Assembly: GCF_037975245.1 (NCBI RefSeq)
Contig: NC_092566.1
Location: 17,386,001 to 17,450,000, forward strand
Length of the DNA: 64,000 nucleotides
Direction of reading: 5' to 3'
From: Apostichopus japonicus
Lineage: Eukaryota; Echinodermata; Holothuroidea; Aspidochirotida; Stichopodidae
Shown here: positions 32,367 through 45,866 of the stretch, in pieces
Numbering within the stretch: the stretch's first letter is position 1
Layout of the letters: each line of letters opens with the position of its first letter
Made by a program: the position numbers and the translations under genes
The notes under the pieces: model-generated
Told to the model about the DNA's origin: nothing
Seen by the model: only the letters and a program-made list of their open reading frames with translations
Databases searched by the model: none

Positions 32367-33612
32367 GGTCACTCAAGGTATGCAACCCATACTGTACTCA
32401 CAGAACAGGTACAACAGCATTTGGGGAGACCAAGTAGCTTGGTGATCTCATGGATCTGGAATTGAAATTGGTACTGTTAAAATGGAGTAGATGTATGGTA
32501 TATCAACAATTCTTCACTCTTGATGGAGAAAGTGAAAGAAGGAACATTTGCTTTCTTGCCGCCTACAAAATCAACCAAATTTATATACCTACATGTCTGA
32601 AATTAAGCATTTATGGCGCTCCTAAACTTCTCAGAAGGCTAAGGTGGGTGATATTGAAAACACAATAATTAAGAAATTTCGTAGTGGTCGACCCAAATTT
32701 AGAGCCCATGTTGACAAAATATGGCCAACCACTCATCCCAGATTTCCCAGGACACTCATCCAGACTTTCAGAAAAGAAAACAAAATATGGTCACCATAAT
32801 GTTGATAATGATCTTAGTAGTTGGCGCTGGCCAGAATCATCAATTACAAATATGGGAACAGGGGGTTGCTTGTAGTTCTCTCCACCAAGCCTACAGTACA
32901 GTGCAGAAGTTTTCTCCTAAGTAATGTAACTGATGAAGATGCAATTTTTTTGGGGGGGAGGTGGGAGTGGGGGCCAGGTGTGGCGGGCAGACTAGTCTGC
33001 AAGCATTCAGTACCTTATTGTGATTACAGGCAACTGTTTTCACAGATAACTGAGAAATTGGTCTAAAATGTGACCTGCCACTGCATACTGCACTAAGACT
33101 TTGCTGCACAAAGCAGTAAAGAGCTGTAGGGTCAAATGTTTCTCCAGGGAGCAATGAAAGTTTCCTGAAAAGTTGACAAAGGATATTATTGCCTGAAGGA
33201 CCAAAGACAAAATCTAGTTGTAACTTGAAACTTTGCTGCATGACTTTGTGAAGTCTGCTGTCTAGGAGTGTCAAACTGACAAAATAGTCTAGTCTAGAAG
33301 CATTTACATGAATGGCAATATTTATCTTCAGGGGCATGGAGGTCTTAGGGGTAAGGAAGAATTTGTTATTTGTTTATCATCCATGGTACAGTAGCAGAAG
33401 GATATCATAGAACAAGTTGATGTGTTTATATTGGGGGTCTTTATCCTTGGAAGAAAGTTTTCTCAGTTTTGAAACCAAGCTTGTGTTTTTCCTAGTATGG
33501 AGGAGTGTTCTAAAGGAGAGTGATGTACATACCATTGACAATGTTGATGAACAGTGCCATGCATGTCATTCAGTCAATAAGCTCAATCTTGTTGAGCGCT
33601 TTCTGGAAACAC
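32367..33612. other. Intergenic, one unexplained 148-codon open frame
   Basis: A minus-strand open frame spans 32891-33337 without family resemblance; its length is compatible with chance. Nothing else is supported. Confidence 0.4.
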
Positions 33613-36600
33613 TGACAACAAGACATGTATATAGATTTAGAACACTGATAACAAGACATGTATTGATTTAGAACACTGGCAATAAAACATGTTTACATAT
33701 CTATAGATTTAGAACACTGACAACAAGACATGTATAGATTAAGAACACTGACAACAAGACATGTATAGATTGAGAACACTGACAACAACACATGTACTGA
33801 TTAAGAACACTGACAACAAGACATGTATAGATTGAGAACACTGACAACAAGACATGTATAGATTTAGAACACTGATAACAAGACATGTATAGATTGAGAA
33901 CACTGACAACAAGACATGTATTGATTTAGAACACTGATAACAAGACATGTATTGATTAAGAACACTGACAACAAGACATGTATTGATTTAGAACACTGAC
34001 AACAAGACATGTATAGATTTAGAACACTGATAACAAGACATGTATTGATTTAGAACACTGGCAATAAGACGTATAGATTTAGAACAATGACAACAAGACA
34101 TGTATAGATTGAGAACACTGACAAAAAGACATGTATAGATTTAGAACACTGATAACAAGACATGTATAGATTGAGAACACTGACAACAAGACATGTATAG
34201 ATTAAGAACACTGATAACAAGACATGTATAGATTGAGAACACTGACAACAAGACATGTATAGATTGAGAACACTGACAACAAGACATGTATAGATTTAGA
34301 ACACTGATAACAAGACATGTATAGATTGAGAACACTGACAACAAGACATGTATAGATTTAAAACACTGACAACAAGACATGTATAGATTTAGAACACTGA
34401 CAACAAGACATGTATGGATTTGGAACACTGACAACAAGACATGTATAGATTGAGAACACTGACAACAAGAAATGTAAAGATTTAGAACACTGATAACAAG
34501 ACATGTATAGATTGAGAACACTGACAACAAGACATGTATAGATTTAGAACACTTGACAACAAGACATGTATAGATTTAGAACACTGACAACAAGACATGT
34601 ATAGATTTAGAACACTTGACAACAAGACATGTATAGATTTAGAACACTGATAACAAGACATGTATAGATTGAGAACACTGACAACAAGACATGTATAGAT
34701 TTAGAACACTGACAACAAGACATGTATAGATTTAGAACACTGACAACAAGACATGTATAGATTTAGAACACTGATAACAAGACATGTATTGATTTGGAAC
34801 ACTGACAACAAGACATGTATAGATTGAGAACACTGACAACAAGAAATGTATAGATTTAGAACACTGATAACAAGACATGTATAGATTGAGAACACTGACA
34901 ACAAGACATGTATAGATTTAGAACACTGACAACAAGACATGTATAGATTGAGAACACTGACAACAAGAAATGTATAGATTTAGAACACTGGCAGTAAGAC
35001 ATGTATATAGATTTAGAACACTTACAAAAAGACATGTATAGATTTAGAACACTGACAACAAGACATGTGTAGATATTAGAACACTGACAACAAGACATGT
35101 ATAGATTTAGAACACTGACAACAAGACATGTATAGATTTAGAACACTGATAACAAGACATGTATAGATTTAGAACACTGACAACAAGACATGTATAGATT
35201 AAGAACACTGACAACAAGACATATATAGATTAAGAACACTGATAACAAGACATGTATTGATTTAGAACACTGGCAATAAGACATGTATAGATTTAGAACA
35301 CTGACAACAAGACATGTATAGATTTAGAACACTGACAACAAGATATGTATAGATTTAGAACACTGATACAAGACATGTATGGATTTGGAACACTGACAAC
35401 AAGACATGTATAGATTGAGAACACTGACAACAAGAAATGTATAGATTTAGAACACTGATAACAAGACATGTATAGATTGAGAACACTGACAACAAGACAT
35501 GTATAGATTTAGAACACTGACAACAAGACATGTATAGATTGAGAACACTGACAACAAGAAATGTATAGATTTAGAACACTGGCAGTAAGACATGTATGTA
35601 GATTTAGAACACTTACAAAAAGACATGTATAGATTTAGAACACTGACAACAAGACATGTGTAGATATTAGAACACTGACAACAAGACATGTATAGATTTA
35701 GAACACTGACAACAAGACATGTATAGATTTAGAACACTGATAACAAGACATGTATAGATTTAGAACACTGACAACAAGACATGTATAGATTAAGAACACT
35801 GACAACAAGACATGTATGGATTTGGAACACTGACAACAAGACATGTATAGATTGAGAACACTGACAACAAGAAATGTATAGATTTAGAACACTGATAACA
35901 AGACATGTATAGATTTAGAACACTGACAACAAGACATGTATAGATTTAGAACACTGACAACAAGACATGTATAGATTGAGAACACTGACAACAAGAAATG
36001 TATAGATTAAGAACACTGGCAATAAGACATGTATATAGATTTAGAACACTTACAAAAAGACATGTATAGATTTAGAACACTGACAACAAGACATGTATAG
36101 ATATTAGAACACTGACAACAAGACATGTATAGATTTAGAACACTGACAACAAGACATGTATAGATTTAGAACACTGAGTTCAAGACAAGTATTGATTTAG
36201 AACACTGGCAATAAAACATGTATAGATTAAGAACACTGACAAGAAGAAATGTATCGATTTAGAACACTGACAACAAGACATGTATAGATTTAGAACACTG
36301 ACAACAAGACATGTATAGATTAAGAACACTGACAACAAGACATGTATAGATTTAGAACACTGACAACAAGACATAGATTTAGAACACTGACAACAAGACA
36401 TACATAGATTGAGAACACTGACAACAAGACATGTATATAGATTTAGAACACTGATAACAAGACATGTATTGATTTAGAACACTGGCAATAAAACATGTAT
36501 AGATTTAGAACACTGACAACAAGACATTTATAGATTTAGAAGAACACTGATAACAAGACATGTATAGATTTAGAACACTGACAACAAGACATGTATAGAT

Positions 36601-36817
36601 TTAGAACACTGACAACAAGACATGTACAGATTGAGAACACTGACAACAAGAAATGTATAGATTTAGAACACTGATAACAAGACATGTATAGATTTAGAAC
36701 ACTGACAACAAGACATGTATAGATTTAGAACACTGACAACAAGACATGTATAGATTAAGAACACTGACAACAAGACATGTATAGATTTAGAACACATGTA
36801 TGGATATTAGAACACTG
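33613..36817. repeat. 31-bp minisatellite, about 3.2 kb and about 100 units
   Basis: The unit is ACATGTATAGATTTAGAACA followed by CTGACAACAAG (31 bp). Variants change ATTTAG to ATTGAG or ATTAAG, GACAAC to GATAAC, and ACATGT to AAATGT. A long block at about 34856-35098 recurs almost exactly at 35447-35689 (offset 591, about 19 units), with a further partial copy near 36000. Overlapping minus-strand open frames are repeat artefacts. Confidence 0.95.
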
Positions 36818-39125
36818 TATGCATTAATCACTGTACTGCAGCTCAGTAAAATTGCATCCATGCTTTGACTACGAACTTGAAAATGTTAAAATGGAAAGCA
36901 CAGTTCTCTCGTACAACTAAAGCAGAGACAAGACCCAATACAATTGAGTTGTGAATATAACAGTAAAATACAATAGAACAAAAGGCTGAATCCCCAGAAC
37001 TATCTAGTTATCTCATCTATCTGATTTGACTATTTTTGTTTTATATATTTTTTTCTTGGCGTGGGGGGGGGGGGGGAGTCGACAAATCAGCTTTTAGTTT
37101 CACTGGAACACAAATAACTCATTTGAGATGGAAATTCAGTCAAAGTATATCATAATATACTACTTTAATAGCCAGGTTTGGTATCATTCTAAAGTATCAA
37201 TGCCTAACTCATTTAACCCTTTTGACAATTTCCACACCATTATCATATAACCGAGATGTCACTCAGATAATACTGTAAGTTTATCTTTCATGAACTATTT
37301 GTGTATAAATTATGGAATCTGTAATATGTAGTCCAGCTATAAAAACATGTATACAGGGGACCTTCTGTGTTTTATTAACTATCACACAATTTGACAGGCA
37401 ATTTTGGTTATGTTACAGGATTTTTGAGTAAGTAACCTTGTGTTACAGGTAACATACAGCGATACCTTCTGCATTGGTTATGTAGATATAGATTGTGTAA
37501 AAATGGATACCACATGTTAAAGAAAAATGTTATTGTAGCCACAACTATTGATGTTAGAGGCCTCGTAGCAAATGTCAAAAAAAAACGTTTCAATGAAAGG
37601 AGCTTGGACAACTAGACTACTGAAGCTACTTCAAAACCCACTTTATACTGTAAAGTAAAGTAAAGTAAAGTAAAATTTATTGATATTCATCATAAAATGA
37701 CAATATACAGTAATCAAGTGGACTACAGCATCTCAAAAATAGGCTAAAAAGTTATCTATAGTGTATCATACTGCAAGGCCTCATTTAATTCTTCCCCCAT
37801 TCCAGCAACTGGTAAACTTTATTTTAACTTAAAGCCCCATAAAATATTGTCAAGAAGCATGCAGGAAATGACCATTTAACACAACAGCACTGTGACTTCT
37901 GTATCTGGGCTTCTATTTACAGTAACTTGCAAATAAAAAAATGTATAATTAGTGAATGATTTTGACCGGGCCAACTTAGCTGAGTTGTAAAATCTTGACA
38001 TTTTGAGTGATTCTGAGAAGACAGCAAGACCCATGTAAAGAAATATGTAAAAGTACAAAAAAAAAAAAAGAATTAGGAAACAAAAAGGAGAGAAAAAACT
38101 TGGCTAGTTGAAAGCTAGAGCAATGAACTTCACTGTTATTGTTTATGAGATTATTAACGTTGGAAGATAAGGAAAAGTTATTCTAGTCTATGCCAAAATC
38201 TGCCAAAAGGTAAATATTGCAGTTGGCAACTGAATAGTAACTAAAAGTTAACATAAAACATAGACGAATTTATGTAGCCATAACTGTAGCCAGATGTTGA
38301 AACTTCACCTGAGGAAGTTTAATACTTGATGCCAGAACAAGTATTTGAAGAAATCAGGATGTAGCTTGATGAAAATCAACCACATTTTCCTGTCTTGAGT
38401 CATCAACAGAGGAGTTAAAAGTGTCAGCTGAGCACTGTAAGTGGAATGTACGTTAATTATTAATTCAAGTTCCCTGAACAAGCTACTCGCTAAAATATTA
38501 TAATCTCGAACAAGAGGGTGGGGTGGGGGGATCACTTATCACTACTTCTCCTCTTTGGTCCACTGACAAACATGTAATTTGTTCTCGTTGTCCATGAAAG
38601 AAGTAAAAATATCTTTTGCAACAAATTGATGTATGTACAATAGGTTATGTGCGGTATTTAATTCACGGTCTGTCACTTCTCTGTCTCTGCACAACAACGA
38701 CACTCCTGAACTGTAAACATGGGGTAGAGCAAACGTGCAGTTGTTACGAAAGTTGTTGATGAAACGGGTAAAGTTGTTTGTTCGTAAATATGCCACCCAT
38801 GTTGGGTTTTTGAATAAGCAGTACAAGACCCCCTCCCCCCCACATCAGCACCCCTGCTATACACATGACCTCTTCTGAGTCTTCTCCTCGGTGGCAAAAC
38901 GAGCAGAAATCATAAAGTTAATGCCTGAACTTGTTGAGTAAGAGCCGTGCAACTTTGTCCCTAAAAGATTTGATCAAGATATTCCAGACCTGCCTCCTTT
39001 TTAATTTTACTGGAATTAAACTTTACTGCTGCCAAATAAGCAATTCATCCATCAGATGCCAATAACCCTCGTTCCTTGAAGCATCCTAACATATTTTCTT
39101 TTTTTTGACGGCTGTTCTTTTCCCA
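36818..39125. other. Intergenic or 5' UTR intron of the downstream gene
   Basis: A 14-base G run at 37063-37076 and an AGTAA microsatellite at about 37651-37673. No exon is supported. If the acceptor at 39125 is real, this is the 3' part of an intron of the CSGALNACT-like gene. Confidence 0.45.
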
Positions 39126-39239
39126 GGTTCCAGCCCCAGGTGAGCAGCTATGCGGTCGAGACCTGTCACGGTTAAGTTCAAGTTCCGTCGAATTACCTGA
39201 AGTTATTGAAGAGGAGGAGGACCCCTAAGAGTAGGGCCG
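39126..39239 (+). other. Likely 5' UTR part of the CSGALNACT exon
   Basis: TTCTTTTCCCAG at 39114-39125 is a good acceptor after a T-rich tract. From here to the start codon there is an in-frame TGA at 39207-39209, so translation cannot begin further upstream in this exon. The upstream non-coding exon could not be located. Confidence 0.5.
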
Positions 39240-40892
39240 ATGATCGTCATGAGCGGTAAGATAAAGTTTTTGTCGGTCAAGATGTGGGGCAAGGTGGGCC
39301 TGGTCCTGCTGGTGGCGTTCATCATCTTCTTAGCCAAGCTGGAGACCTGCACCACCTCCCTGGAGGGTTGCATCAAGATGGGCGAGATCATGTCCAACCA
39401 GGCGGAGGGTCCCAACGGCCAACAGAAGCACGAGGACTGCATGACCCTGCTCAGCGAGATGGAGGAGAGGCACCGGACGGAGTCCTCCGTACTGAAGCAG
39501 CAGATCGCCGAGCTGAAGCTGGAGCTAGCCAAGTACGGAGACGGCATGCAGCCTCTGGACGAGCCGTTACGGCTGAAGAGTCGAATCCTGGGCGAGACCA
39601 TGGACACCAAGAGACTGGAAGAGGCACAGGCCTTGCAGAAGACGGTCATCCAACAAGTTGCCAAAATCGATATGCAGAAAGTGTACAAGGACGAGTACGA
39701 CGTGAATCCGTTCAGTAGTATGAGCTCGAAATATATCTACACCCTCGGGGAGTCTCTCAGGCACAAGCCCGCCCTCCATCCCCGTAGCGACCAAAAGGAC
39801 GACCTCGTGGAGGCCGTCTTCTTCGCGGTCGAAGTCCTGAACAAACGCAAGTCCAATTCTCATAAGTTTGCTGTGGAGCATTTTGTGGACGGCATATTCA
39901 GGACGGACTTCTTGATCGGCACCTATTACAATATGGTGTTCGGCCACCCTGATAACAACTATTATTACACAGTGCAGCTAGCGCGGCCCTTCGCACCTCT
40001 TCAGAAGGTCAAGTCGCAAGTCATCGATTCTAGTAAAATTACCATCAATTTCATCATGCCTCTCAAAGGCAGGTTAGACAAGTTCAGAACTTTCATCAAA
40101 CGGTTTAAGAGTATAGCCATAGACGGACCGATCGAAGTCTTTTTAACGGTAGTGTACTTTGGGACAGAGGGTCTCTCCGAACTGCAAGACATTCTGCACT
40201 CGTTGACGACGCAATATGCATTCCGCAACTTCAAAGTCGTCTCTCTGAATCAAGAGTTCTCTCGAGGGTTAGGTCTGCAGGAGGGCGTGGCTAGTTGGGA
40301 CGGGTCCAACGCCCTCCTGTTCTTCTGCGACGTAGACATTGCCTTCACGCAGAAGTTTCTAGAGCACTGCCGCTACTATACCATTCCTGGGCAGACCGTG
40401 TACTATCCGGTCGTGTTCAGTCTGTACAACCCGGAGATTGTCTACCATGATCAGGACCCCAAGCCGTCAGAAGACGACCAGTTGAAGATCACAAAGGAGA
40501 CCGGATTCTGGAGGGACTTCGGCTTCGGGATGACCTGTCAGTACCGGACGGACTTTTTGAACATCGGCGGTTTTGACACAAATATCCAGGGTTGGGGGAT
40601 GGAGGACGTGGAACTGTACCGGAGATACCTGCAATCTCATCTCAAGGTCATCCGGGTCCCCGACAGCGGAATCTTCCACACGTACCATCCGAAGGATTGT
40701 CCAACGACCCTGGCGCCAGAACAGTATCGGATGTGCATCGGCTCCAAGGCCCTCGGAGAGGCGTCCCACCACATGATGGGTCGGCTGGTCTTCAAGGACA
40801 CGATCAACATGACCCTGTTTAACATGGGCAAGACCAAACTGAACGCTCATATCAGGAAGAAGCAAGAGGATGGCGGAGAGGACGATGGGTGA
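39240..40892 (+). CDS. Chondroitin sulfate N-acetylgalactosaminyltransferase
   Basis: 550 codons, close to human CSGALNACT1/2. Family role: a Golgi type II membrane enzyme that transfers GalNAc from UDP-GalNAc to start or extend chondroitin chains. Seen: a short cytoplasmic end, a membrane anchor at residues 19-34 (VGLVLLVAFIIFLAKL), a charged, probably coiled-coil stem (about 60-110), a conserved YYYTVQLARPF block, then the glycosyltransferase domain from about 260 with INFIMPLKGR, the metal-binding DVD at 364-366 in FFCDVDIAF, GWGMEDVEL at 451-459 and FHTYHP at 479-484. One NMT glycosylation site is at 523. The coding region has no intron and is clearly more GC-rich than its surroundings. 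The first ATG after the in-frame stop is used; a second Met at codon 4 is possible. Paralogue 1 versus 2 cannot be decided, so no symbol is given. Confidence 0.95.
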   Translation: MIVMSGKIKFLSVKMWGKVGLVLLVAFIIFLAKLETCTTSLEGCIKMGEIMSNQAEGPNGQQKHEDCMTLLSEMEERHRTESSVLKQQIAELKLELAKYGDGMQPLDEPLRLKSRILGETMDTKRLEEAQALQKTVIQQVAKIDMQKVYKDEYDVNPFSSMSSKYIYTLGESLRHKPALHPRSDQKDDLVEAVFFAVEVLNKRKSNSHKFAVEHFVDGIFRTDFLIGTYYNMVFGHPDNNYYYTVQLARPFAPLQKVKSQVIDSSKITINFIMPLKGRLDKFRTFIKRFKSIAIDGPIEVFLTVVYFGTEGLSELQDILHSLTTQYAFRNFKVVSLNQEFSRGLGLQEGVASWDGSNALLFFCDVDIAFTQKFLEHCRYYTIPGQTVYYPVVFSLYNPEIVYHDQDPKPSEDDQLKITKETGFWRDFGFGMTCQYRTDFLNIGGFDTNIQGWGMEDVELYRRYLQSHLKVIRVPDSGIFHTYHPKDCPTTLAPEQYRMCIGSKALGEASHHMMGRLVFKDTINMTLFNMGKTKLNAHIRKKQEDGGEDDG

Positions 40893-42880
40893 GATGACGG
40901 CGGCGAATGCGGTGTAAAAGGTCCAGGGCTTAGAAAATTAGAAACTTTGTGTAAAAAAGCTCTGTATTTCCATAAATTTAGGAAATTCTTAATGACCTTA
41001 TGAGAAATTGCATTCACATTAGAGGCCTGGTTTTGAAAGGAGTGAGTAGCCCCTGGTAGTGGGTTGGGGGAGGGAGGGAGGTTTGGGGGGCTTTGGTGGA
41101 GTGAGAATCAGTTTAATGATGATTGAGATGGAGATGCAATGGAATAACTATATTTCTGTAAATGAAGGAAATCGGAATACGTAGGCTCAAGAGGAACTTT
41201 ATATTGGACATTATTGGTGGGGGAGAAGGGTTTTGAGTTTTGGGAGGGGGAGGGGGAGGTGGAGGGGTGGGAGGGGCTCGCTGGTGTGAGGAATTAGCTT
41301 TCCTGGTGGAGATGTTTGTGAATTCCCACCAGTATATTTTGATATTTTCTTTACCTCAAAATTTCATTTCTTTTCGAAGTTGAAGCCAAAGAGGTAACAG
41401 TGGGAAATTTTTAAACGATTGACAAGTATTAAACGAAGTATATGTTAACTCCCAAAATTCCTGTGACGTAATGAGATGATGTTTGGTGTTTGGATAATGG
41501 ACCGATTTGTGTTAAATGAGATGTCATGCATGTTTACAAGGGCTTTAAGAACTAGAATAGGCTGAAGAGTAGTGTAACTTCACAATAAATTGAAGTTTTA
41601 CCTCTCAGAATGGTGAAAGCACTCGTGCAACATTGTATGAATCAGTTTTGTAAGTATTGTTTCGAATGAAGATTCCAAAACAGACTCTTTCAGATTTTTG
41701 TTCTTTAAGTTTTTGTACAAAAAAATTTATTGAAAGTTGAGAATGTAAGTGTAACAAAGTGCCTCCTTAAAATTCTTTTTATTTATGTAAGTGCCTTTAT
41801 TAATGTCACTTTATTTATGAACCAATGTGACAGACATATCGGAAGTTTGTGTTTTGTGTTGTCATGTTTCTAGGCCATAATTTTCTACTTAAAATCCTGA
41901 AGGAAAATGCATTCAGTAAGTTTTTCATATTAATTTACTATGCATCTCTGTAAATCATCTTTCATCCGCTACAAAACTTAAGTGTAACTTATAAAGTTTT
42001 TGATATACATTATATATTTTTTATATGACATTTGCATTTAAATATGTTACAAGAAATCGTAAGCACAATATTGGAAGATTTTTTTTCCTCTATTACATAT
42101 TTTGAAAGAGTTTTGTTTAGTTATTTCCATTTTTTTTTTTAATATTCCCAAATGTCTTGCCTTCAACCTGTATTAACTACATATGTGTGACCCTTTACTG
42201 TACAATTGGAAATTGGTGCAGGATTTGTGTACAGTCAAGTGTTCTTTAATTGTGAATTGTGTGATAAATGTTGCATTATTAAATGAATCTACATATTTAA
42301 ATAAAATATTCAGTTTGTTAACAAGTTGTATACAGGTAACAAATTGCATCGTTGAACCACCTTTCGCCAAATATTTTGTTCTGTTTAAGAACTCGAAATG
42401 TCAAGTATTTTGTGAAGTTCATCAGGAAGGCTTTGATATTCATTATTTACTAGAGAGCTACGGCAAACGTCAGAGTTGTAGTTGCGTCTAGATCAACTTC
42501 CAGCTCCATGCTTAAAGAGGGCCATGAACCCAACTATCATCTCTGTTAGCTTATTTGGGAGCAATTTTTTGGGTTGGAAAAACTCGCCCCAAACAGCCAG
42601 AAACACCTTGCTTGGTTTGGGAGATATATCCTAGATTAAAAGTTACTTCACTAGGCTGTCATTTTTTGAAGAAAAAATCTGTCATGTGATAATGCCACTA
42701 GAATCTGAGAACCATTAACTGTCTCTTTGTTCTATTCATATTTTCATATTGTTAAAGCAGCCATTTATTTCAATAAAACCGATACCATCATCTGATCATC
42801 TTGAGAAACTTCAATATTTTAGATTTGGCATTTGGCAACACCCACCTTCCTCAAAGAAAATACAAACTTTGAATAAAGAC
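40893..42880 (+). other. Probable 3' UTR with several poly(A) signals
   Basis: T-rich sequence after the stop. AATAAA occurs at 41584-41589, 42300-42305, 42772-42777 and 42872-42877. Which is used cannot be told. G-rich patches lie at about 41057-41096 and 41217-41279. Confidence 0.45.
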
Positions 42881-44880
42881 AGAAAAACACGAAGACAAAA
42901 AAACAACTTTTGGTTTGATATGTCCTATGTGCATTTAGACTTGCCACCCAAGTCTTTTAGCTCTCTGTATGTTTGATGGCAGATTATTAATGTGATATCT
43001 CCGAAATGGAGTACAGAGTTCTTTTACTCAGTGATTGGGAATGTTGTTTATCACAGTCATCTCGTATCACATACTGTAGAACCACAATTGAACAACATGT
43101 GGCGTGATGATGTCATATTTATACTTGATCAAGTTTTTCAGCCTTGCATGTGTGATATCTCCCAAGTGGCATGACAGATATTTCTGGGCTGTAAGGAGAA
43201 GTGGTTCATGACAGTTCATCTCTATCACATAGATATCAGTGGTAACCGTTGGGTTTGTTTCTCCTTCAATATTCCAATGATGGTTTTTGTTTCTTAATGT
43301 TGATATTAATTAGCATGTGATCCTTCCTTTTTGTTTACACACATTTGAAGCCATTATCGGGGTGTTTATTTTCTATATCTTTTTGCACACAAAATCAAAG
43401 ATTTAAGTGTAAGTTTATTGTACATGAACTTTCTTGTTCAATGTTTGTTACAGTAAGTCAAAATACAAAGATTTATTAAATTAACTCGCAATTGCCTTCT
43501 GTTATTCCTTTAAAGTTTATATATGTTGCAGGTAGACTTTGCTAAAATTGCCCCCCCCCAAAAAAAGCCCCATCAAAGTAAAGTATATGTACCCAACATT
43601 TGTTTCTGTGTGGGTTAAAGGTGAAGTCTGTTTATGGTTGCAATATGGAGTCTCCCAGATAATTTGAGATTGAGAAAGTAATGTATGTATTCCTTTTGAA
43701 CATAATGATCTTGATATGTAATTTGACTCATTAATCAATTGATTGAATGTTTTGTTGATATGTGATTGATATGTGATTGATTCAAGTGTGATTTGACTTT
43801 CAAAGTAGATTTGTATTAGCGATGAACTTGGAAAAGTTGGGCATAAACGGTTAGGAACGTGAAGCCGATGAGGTTTCTGCGTTTCTGGAAGATACAAAGT
43901 TATAAAACCAAACCCCTAACAAGATCTGAACGTAATCACTAACATTCTAACATTGAATTGTGTCAGTTTCTCTGTATTTGTGCGATTTTTCTTGAGGTTG
44001 CGAAGAAAAAGAAAAATTCACTTCTCCCTTACATGGCTCACCCAATGAACTAATCCACTTCTTTCATCTTACTAACCCTCAGAATTGGTAACATGTTTTT
44101 AGCACTGGGCCCCCACAATCCCACAAATACAAGTAGATGCAAAGACAATCACAAAGATTGAGAAAGAAAGTGGATGTTCTCGGACTGATAAAATTCTGAG
44201 AAGGACAGACTTAGATCGTGCAGGTCGACTTCTGAATGATTCACCCATTAAAAAAAAACACTCAGAGGGGAGGTGACAGAATATTTCCAGCCAAATTTTG
44301 GTGACCTCGCCAAAATGTGAAAGCTGGCTACAGTACTGTTGTTAAGTGCCGTTTTAATGGCCGATGAAGAAACTACACAACCATTTCCTTTCTTACTTTG
44401 TTAGTGTTCCTTGAGGTTTACCCTACTGCTTGCCAATAGAATTTGTTTGTAAGTTTAGCAGTCTGGGTTCAGGAAATGTGTCAGCCATCATCATGCATGA
44501 TTTCCTCAGGAAGTTATGTATGTAAATTGACATCTAATTTTAAAATCAGAACATCAAACAATGTTTTTATTTTTTTATTTTTTTTGGGGGGGGGGGAGGG
44601 TCCTTGAAATCTTGTGTCAGCTTCCTACCTGCTGCTGTATAAACTACAAATGTTTATGTAAAGTTGTGCTTGAGTTTTTTTTGTGTGGATGGAAAGTATT
44701 ACATTCTTTAGGGTGAAAAGATCTGGTACAAGGTGTTTTTTTAGTAACTGTCCTTGGTGAAGTTGAAAAACAGAAATATTGTCTAATGTTTTCTTAAGAA
44801 AATAACTACAAAAGGGATATTTGATTCCTTGCCATAGGCAAAAGGAATCTATGCAATGGTGATGGTGTGTGTGTGTGTAT
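42881..44880. other. Intergenic, nothing recognised
   Basis: AT-rich; T-run joined to G-run at about 44566-44600 and a C run at 43551-43559. No gene supported. Confidence 0.45.
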
Positions 44881-44889
44881 GTATGTGGC

Positions 44890-45475
44890 ACTTGCTTGTA
44901 AACACGGTAACTCAATAAGTTAATAGTGGATTAACTTTATACTTGGTATGTGGATCCATCTTATTGAGTACAAGAAGAGTTTACTTTTCTGTGAAGTTCA
45001 GTGGTCATTTGGGGTCAACAGAGGTCAATTGCAAACTTTGTGAACACGATAACTCAAGAAGTACATCCGTCTTGAACTTCACACTCTTGGTGGGTGCAAG
45101 AATCCTGTTAACTGTGGTAGAGGTCAAAGGTGGAATGAGGTCATCAGGCATCAAAGTGTGAAAACATTTTAAACATGATAACTCCAAAATTAACGCCTCA
45201 GTTAATCTGTGAATCCTCCAATGCTATGATTTTCTTTGGTGAACATAGTCTGGTCAAATTCAGTTTAGTTCTGTGAATTGGCTCAATAGGTCTTCAAAGA
45301 AACATACCTGGCACCCAGGTTTAAACGAAATCTGATTCAGATAAGATAGATCTTGCTTTAAAACGTGCACTTAAACCTCCTATCAGTTCTCACCCTTAGA
45401 GCGTCAAGGGGTCAAGAGGTTATCTCAAATGGGCACATAACTGGCTCAAGGGGTCAAAGGTTATCCCAAATGGTG
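44890..45475. repeat. Degenerate repeats with GGTCA half-sites
   Basis: ACACGGTAACTCAATAAG at about 44902 recurs as ACACGATAACTCAAGAAG at about 45044 and more weakly at 45174, each followed by a CTTGGTxxGTG-like stretch and GGTCA words. Direct repeats include GGGTCA-N4-AGGTCA at 45012-45027 and GGGTCA-A-AGGTTA at 45451-45463. It resembles the 2108-2685 repeat in style. Confidence 0.5.
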
Positions 45476-45789
45476 GAAAATTGGCATTTACTCAAAAATA
45501 TCACACAGTGTATAAACAATGTCATGTAACTCTCAATGACTATTAAAGGGATTGGCTAGCTAAGAAATTGGTAAAAATGTGTCTATATTTTACATAGGAA
45601 GACTTGTTCTTTCTGGATATTAAAACAGTTTGGATTAAAATTCTATACTGTAAAATCCTTCCGAGTGAATAAAATGGTTGTTTCCAGAAGGGGTCGCTAC
45701 TAATCTTTTCTGGTTCTCACTTAATTCTTGGACAAATTTAACAAACTTGCTCTACATTAGTCAGCCTGATAGTTGTATTTAATTTGCTT

Positions 45790-45828
45790 TATATATATAT
45801 ATATATATATATGAATATATATATATGA

Positions 45829-45863
<35 letters not shown>

Positions 45864-45866
45864 TAT
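45790..45866. repeat. (TA)n microsatellite
   Basis: About 77 bp of alternating TA interrupted by GAA and G, self-complementary and able to form a cruciform. Confidence 0.95.

Noticed and set aside
33701-36401. Minus-strand Cys/Ser-rich frames in the 31-bp array
   Set aside because: They are translations of the 31-bp repeat; units vary in length and break the frame freely.
33613-36817. CRISPR-like short repeat array
   Set aside because: Units abut with no unique spacers, and the genome is eukaryotic.
38542-38826. 94-codon minus-strand frame upstream of the glycosyltransferase
   Set aside because: No domain, no splice context, and length compatible with chance.
39203-40865. Other-frame and antisense frames overlapping the glycosyltransferase
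   Set aside because: Shadows of the 550-codon GC-rich frame, with no family resemblance.
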